From Puffinus mauretanicus (lineage: Eukaryota; Chordata; Aves; Procellariiformes; Procellariidae): a stretch of DNA of 64,000 nt. The notes under the pieces are model-generated. The model made no database searches, was not told the DNA's origin, and worked only from the letters and a program-made list of their open reading frames with translations. Shown in pieces: positions 59,701-64,000 of this stretch (the stretch's first letter is position 1; every line of letters begins with the position of its first letter). The stretch lies in assembly GCA_023333565.1 (NCBI GenBank), contig JAJKFH010001359.1, forward strand, positions 806,001 to 870,000, read 5' to 3'. The position numbers and the translations under genes were made by a program.

Positions 59701-61844
59701 CAGTAGAGTCATTAAGAAGTTTCCCAGCAACATGAACATTTAAAAGCTTAAAGCAAAGTTCCATTGAAACTCCTCTAGGTACCTTGAGGTTACAATACAC
59801 TGTGATAACCAGCAGTTTGCAAATGGTAGCCTGCAGCCATAACAAAAAGCTTGCTTGATTTCTCTATTCAAGAGGTGGAAGAGTAAAGCAATAAGTATGC
59901 ATTGTGCTTTCCTCTGTGAAAAAAAAAAGAACCCAACCCAAACCAAACAAACAGGAACAGATAACAACATTTGGAGAAAACGCTACTAACATACAGGCAG
60001 GTTGCAGCCTGAGGGCACTAATCTGCCTTCCCTTAAACTTCTACTGTGTAGAATCATTGCCTACAGGACCCTCATTTTGCTGAACTATTTAGCATCCATA
60101 TTTAGATGGACCACATCAAACCAAATGATGACCAAATGAACTTTTATCCTTTCTTCCATCTTCTCTCCCCGCACCATAAATGAAAACAACTTCCATCATC
60201 CCTCCTTGATAAACTTATCACTTTCCCCTCCATGTTGTTTATGTCGATCTATTGCTTCTAGGATTTTATCTTCTTTTTTTAAAGTTTTGGAGAGCTTTAC
60301 AAGAGGAAGAGGCAAAGGAATAAAGACAGTAATCTGAGATAGCAATAATAAAACTGGGTGGCAGCTAGAAAAAAAAAATCAGTCATATGAATTAGGCAAG
60401 ATTCATGGCTACTGAAAGTGAACATGACTCCATTGACACCAACAACCTAAGAAATGTGTACAGATATGTGTGTTTCTCTTATATTGCCATACACAACACC
60501 AGCACTGCTAAAGGAATCCCCTGATTTTCCACTAACACAGTGCAATCCTGTTTTTCTCATACTACCAAATACATTTATATCTAAATCACAGAATTTATTA
60601 CTTTGTATTTCAGTTTCTGACACATATTCATGGCTGATTCCCAGAGTTACTTCTTCTCTCAGCAAAAACCATATTAATACCCCTGCAAGTGAATATCTAG
60701 AGAATTTATTATAAGAGGAAATGGTTGGACAAATACAAAACTTGAAGCAATTTAATCTATGTATCAAAATACTTGCCATTCTGAATAAATTGAAAATGGA
60801 AAGTATGATACAGATCTGGATTTGGAGTAGAACCAAAGAAAGTCACTCAAGTGGTTTTGCTCTCCAAAATTGAAGTACTTAAGATTTCTTAATTCAAAGC
60901 TATAAAAAATTCCTTCCTGTGGGTACTGCAGAGAAGTAAATTTTCTTAATTACAATGAACAGCCTGGACTTCTATCAAATCAGATTCGGTTTTGGTCTTT
61001 TTGTTGTTAGTTCTTTTTTTCCCAATCAAATTGGAAATGCTGTGCATTACAGGGAAGACAATATTTTGTAGCTTCAGTGAAGCAGCAGACAGACTCAAAA
61101 ATCTTACTTCAGAAGTAGAATGGACTATTGATATCAGCAACCCTGAAGCAATATATCATTTACTCCTTTTAGAAATGCTTACAATTTCCAGTCTACTACA
61201 GAATCTAAAGTGTAATCTGCTAGGATTGAGTTTGATACATAAATGAGGAAAAATACATTAATACAAGGTTTAAAACCTCAAACATTTGCAGTTGAAATAG
61301 TTTTACCTTTACCAAAAAGCCCCCAAGCATAATGCAGCTGAATGACTGTATATTGTGATTTTCTGAGAGACTTCCTCTGCTCCAGTAAGAGTAGCTTAAA
61401 TTCTCTTTTTCTTTTTTTTTCCCAATGAGTCAGAAATTGTCCTTTCTATAGCCTGCGGCAGCCTTTACTGATTTTCTGGGTGGTACAGCATTGTTATCAG
61501 TCTAGATATTACAGTGCCCAAATGCCTTGTCATCTAGTAGGGGAGATGTTGGGACTGTGAAGCTTGGGTTTATTTTTACTGTAACAAATTAGTTTGTTTC
61601 ACATGTACGCAAATCCCAAAGCAGGGAGTCTTACAACACACAGGTAATTCAGTCTCACAGAAATCCCAGGTCAACCCAAAAGCCTGGTATCAGTGGAGCC
61701 AGTCCCGCCTCACCCCTATGCTTTAATCAGTGACTAAGAGAGAAGGCGACTTTTCCTGCTGTTTGCACAGCTTCATCCCCACTGCTGTGTCTCAGAACCT
61801 GAACCATTAAAATAACTCAATTCCTAAAGTGGCATGCAGCTCCT

Positions 61845-61950
61845 AGGTACGGAGCTCCTGTGCAGGGCGGCCCAGCTGCCCGGTGACCCCTGCGAATGCC
61901 AGGCAGGCTGCGTGGGTGGGTGACGTTATATGAGCGCTGCAGATCTACAA
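61845..61950. promoter_or_regulatory. Small CpG-richer, GC-rich patch
   Basis: Within about 100 bp there are at least seven CpGs (TACGG, GGGCGGCC, CCCGGTG, TGCGAATG, TGCGTGGG, TGACGTTATATG, GAGCGCTG) in an AT-rich neighbourhood. GGGCGG is a GC-box core. TGACGTTATATGAG resembles a half-CRE with a weak TATA. It could be a small promoter or enhancer. It is too short for a formal CpG island. Confidence 0.3.
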
Positions 61951-63695
61951 GAGTTTTTGATGCAGACCTGCTCATTCAAGAGAAAACATGTGTTTTCTAA
62001 ACGTTATAAAACAGTAGATTAATATTAACTATAATAATTAGATAATATAGCCCTATTTTCAAAAGCATGCTGACCACCTTTAAAGATAGGTGCTTGATAT
62101 TTGCATGTACTTACTTAAAGCACTTTGAGGATTTGAGACTTGGTGCAGATCCACACAGCTCTTTTGAAAAGTGGTCAAACTGATGTTGAGCTCTCTGAAT
62201 CCCCAATGAGACCCAAGTTCTTTTAAAAATTTGATCCCAGATGAAAAACTGGTTTTGCCTGTAAGAAAACTCTATTGGTAAGCAAATGAAAAAAAAAAAA
62301 AAAGTACAAAGTACATGCATAGTGCAAGCACATCCTCCTGTCTGTCTCTCCAGTTACTTTAAGAAAGCCTGAACAATTTGGGACAACCTGATTTCTCTGT
62401 GCTCTGAGGTTGCACAGCCTCACCTTAGTCCAGGAGTGTGAATACAACAGTATAAATAATGGGTGTACACCCAGATATACGTTCTGAACCTATACCAGAT
62501 CAGTTCTTTGTGTTTTTTAGCTAGTGAAGAAACTATTCAACCATAAACTCAAAGCAGCAGTTGATTTTGTGTTTTCTTTTTTTTTTTTTTTTAACAATAC
62601 AACATATTTGTATAACATCTTGAATTCTTCAGCAATTTGGTATAAAATTTGTCCCCTTCCACTAAAATACCTTATTTTTTTATTCTGGTTGTTGTTTTTT
62701 ATTTTTTTTTAATGTCAAAGGCACAAAAATTCTTGATAGCTATGATCTGTATTCTGTTATGCTTACATTGATTCTTCAGCTTTTACATCCTTACATAGCT
62801 GATATACACCATACAGGTAAAAGTAGATTTACTGATGACAACAGTATACCATATTCGAGTTATAATGAAGCATTTTTATGATGAAGAGTTTCCCATTCAA
62901 GTAACAGATTTCACAGTGCTGCTGAACCTGTGTAAAGTTGGCAGAATCCATGTGGCATTGCTCAGGACACTAAGTTGAGTTGGGAGGGGTTGCTGCTGAG
63001 GGTGTAGCAGCTTATGCTAAGGGCTAAATACTGGATAATTTATGCTGCTACTTAAATGCAAGACACTAGTGAGCTCTCATTCCCATGAAATCGTATGGTA
63101 GCCTGAGCATTCGAACCAGTCTCAGGCACAGCTTCCAGCCTCCAGCTGTTTTATTCTCTAGTATTTTTAATGTTTCCACATCTGCATATGCTTATGTGTC
63201 AAGCACATACATTATTCTTATTAAAAAGATGCTATATAAACCAGTTCCCCTGTTGCTACTGTTAAAAAGTATGAGTTGTAATTTCTTTCCTGAGGGGAAT
63301 TTAATGCACGAGAAAAGTACCATTTCCCTGTATGTGGCTTGAAAATTTATAAGGACTGACAAGCTTTTGTCTGTATATCCTTACATTTACAACAATGTGA
63401 TCCATTGCTCAGTACGATTAGCACGTACCAGATCTACAGCCCTGACAGGGCTGCTTTGTTCATTTCTTAGAGGACATAAACCATCACTAACACGTGACTT
63501 ATCATTCTTTATCTGAGTCCATTTCTCTGAAGTCAAGCTAATAGCCACCCTGTACAAAATGCACATAGCTACACAGATATAGGGGCTTTTAGAGTCCCCT
63601 CTGGTGCTGCATCTGACAGTCTGGAGGATGAGGAAAAAGAAATAACAAAATACAAAATATGGATCTATTTCTGTTCTTACATTTATACAACTCAG

Positions 63696-63725
63696 GGTGT
63701 GTGTGTGGGGGTGTGTGTATGTGTA
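63696..63725. repeat. GT-rich microsatellite
   Basis: GTGTGTGTGTGGGGGTGTGTGTATGTGTAT, an interrupted (GT)n run. Confidence 0.9.
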
Positions 63726-63910
63726 TTCTTGGTGTATATGCATATTTAAACCAGAATAATTACCTTTGTGTGCAGAGGAGTTAGTACTCTGAATTTAAAT
63801 GAGAAAGCAAAATCCACTTCCATTTCATTTGCTAGGTGATGAAATTGTATTGAATTATGTCAATTCCTCTTCTCCCTCTTCATTGCTAACAACACATTCT
63901 GTTTTAATAG

Positions 63911-63972
63911 GGTCTAAAATGGTCAAACCACCACAATTGGTACCCACTGCTAGGCAAATGGAGAGCAACAAT
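63911..63972 (+). other. Candidate 62-nt exon at the right edge
   Basis: A long pyrimidine-rich stretch with a CTAAC branch-site-like motif at about 63886 leads to the acceptor TTTTAATAG; the donor is AAT/GTAAGTGAG. Two frames are open across the interval: frame 1 starts GLKWSNHHNW, and frame 3 contains KMVKPPQLVPTARQMESNN, the more protein-like of the two. Branch site, tract, acceptor and donor are all well placed. No family is recognised and the window ends 28 bp later. Confidence 0.28.
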
Positions 63973-64000
63973 GTAAGTGAGCTTGAGAGGCTCGTTAACT

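Larger units (their letters stand above)
52412..64000. other. Non-coding DNA with candidate exons, A-rich repeat and a CpG-richer patch
   Basis: No named gene. Composition is slightly less AT-rich from 52412 to about 54350. A-rich tracts lie at 53642-53744, 62289-62303 and (as T) 62577-62592, and a GT-rich stretch at 63696-63725. Candidate exons at 53442 and 63911 and the CpG patch at 61845-61950 are listed separately. Two TATAAA-containing spots (about 57345 and 57521) have no further promoter context. Confidence 0.6.

Noticed and set aside
1..64000. CRISPR array, bacterial operon or prophage
   Set aside because: The only regularly spaced repeat is the 48-bp array, which has no spacers and sits inside an LTR element; the CR1 LINEs and LTRs make this a vertebrate (bird) genome.

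Overview
The window looks like a gene-poor, AT-rich stretch of a bird nuclear genome, intronic or intergenic. Two kinds of repeat support this. There are several CR1 LINE copies carrying the sauropsid CR1 3' end of tandem ATTCTATG-type octamers. There is also a family of avian-type LTRs that start TGTCCTGG and end ACGACA. I found no bacterial-type operon, no rRNA, no recognisable tRNA and no CRISPR array. I found no host protein-coding gene that I can name. The open frames are short and mostly lie inside transposons; the rest are what AT-rich non-coding DNA gives by chance, with a few exceptions listed as candidates.

Layout. 1-2252: unique AT-rich DNA. 2253-3290: CR1 copy 1 (minus). 5706-7648: CR1 copy 2 (minus), the longest, reaching upstream of the reverse transcriptase (RT) core. 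8902-9465: solo LTR (plus) with a perfect 5-bp target duplication. 11704-11909: CR1 copy 3 (plus, 3' end only). 15821-15864: poly-A/(TA)n. 15962-18525: a structurally complete LTR retroelement (LTR, PBS, internal region, PPT, LTR) with a perfect 5-bp target duplication. 22931-24040: CR1 copy 4 (minus). 28385-29170: a much older CR1 relic (minus). 33347-33934: an old solo LTR of the same family as the complete element. 51978-52411: a solo LTR (minus) with a U3 deletion and a perfect 5-bp target duplication. The rest is single-copy-looking AT-rich sequence with simple repeats, one strong G-quadruplex motif and two small CpG-richer patches.

The most interesting object is the 2.56-kb element at 15962-18525. 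Its two LTRs are nearly identical, it has a perfect 18-nt tRNA-Lys3-type primer binding site, and its target duplication is intact. Yet its 1.4-kb internal region shows no gag, pro, pol or env. About 570 bp of that region is a degenerate tandem array of roughly twelve 48-bp units. Because 48 is a multiple of three, one frame of the consensus gives an open 16-residue repeat. This looks like a non-autonomous (parasitic) endogenous retroelement that must have been moved by proteins from elsewhere. Several candidate small exons (good acceptor, open frame, good donor) are reported with low confidence, because such pairs also occur by chance in 64 kb.
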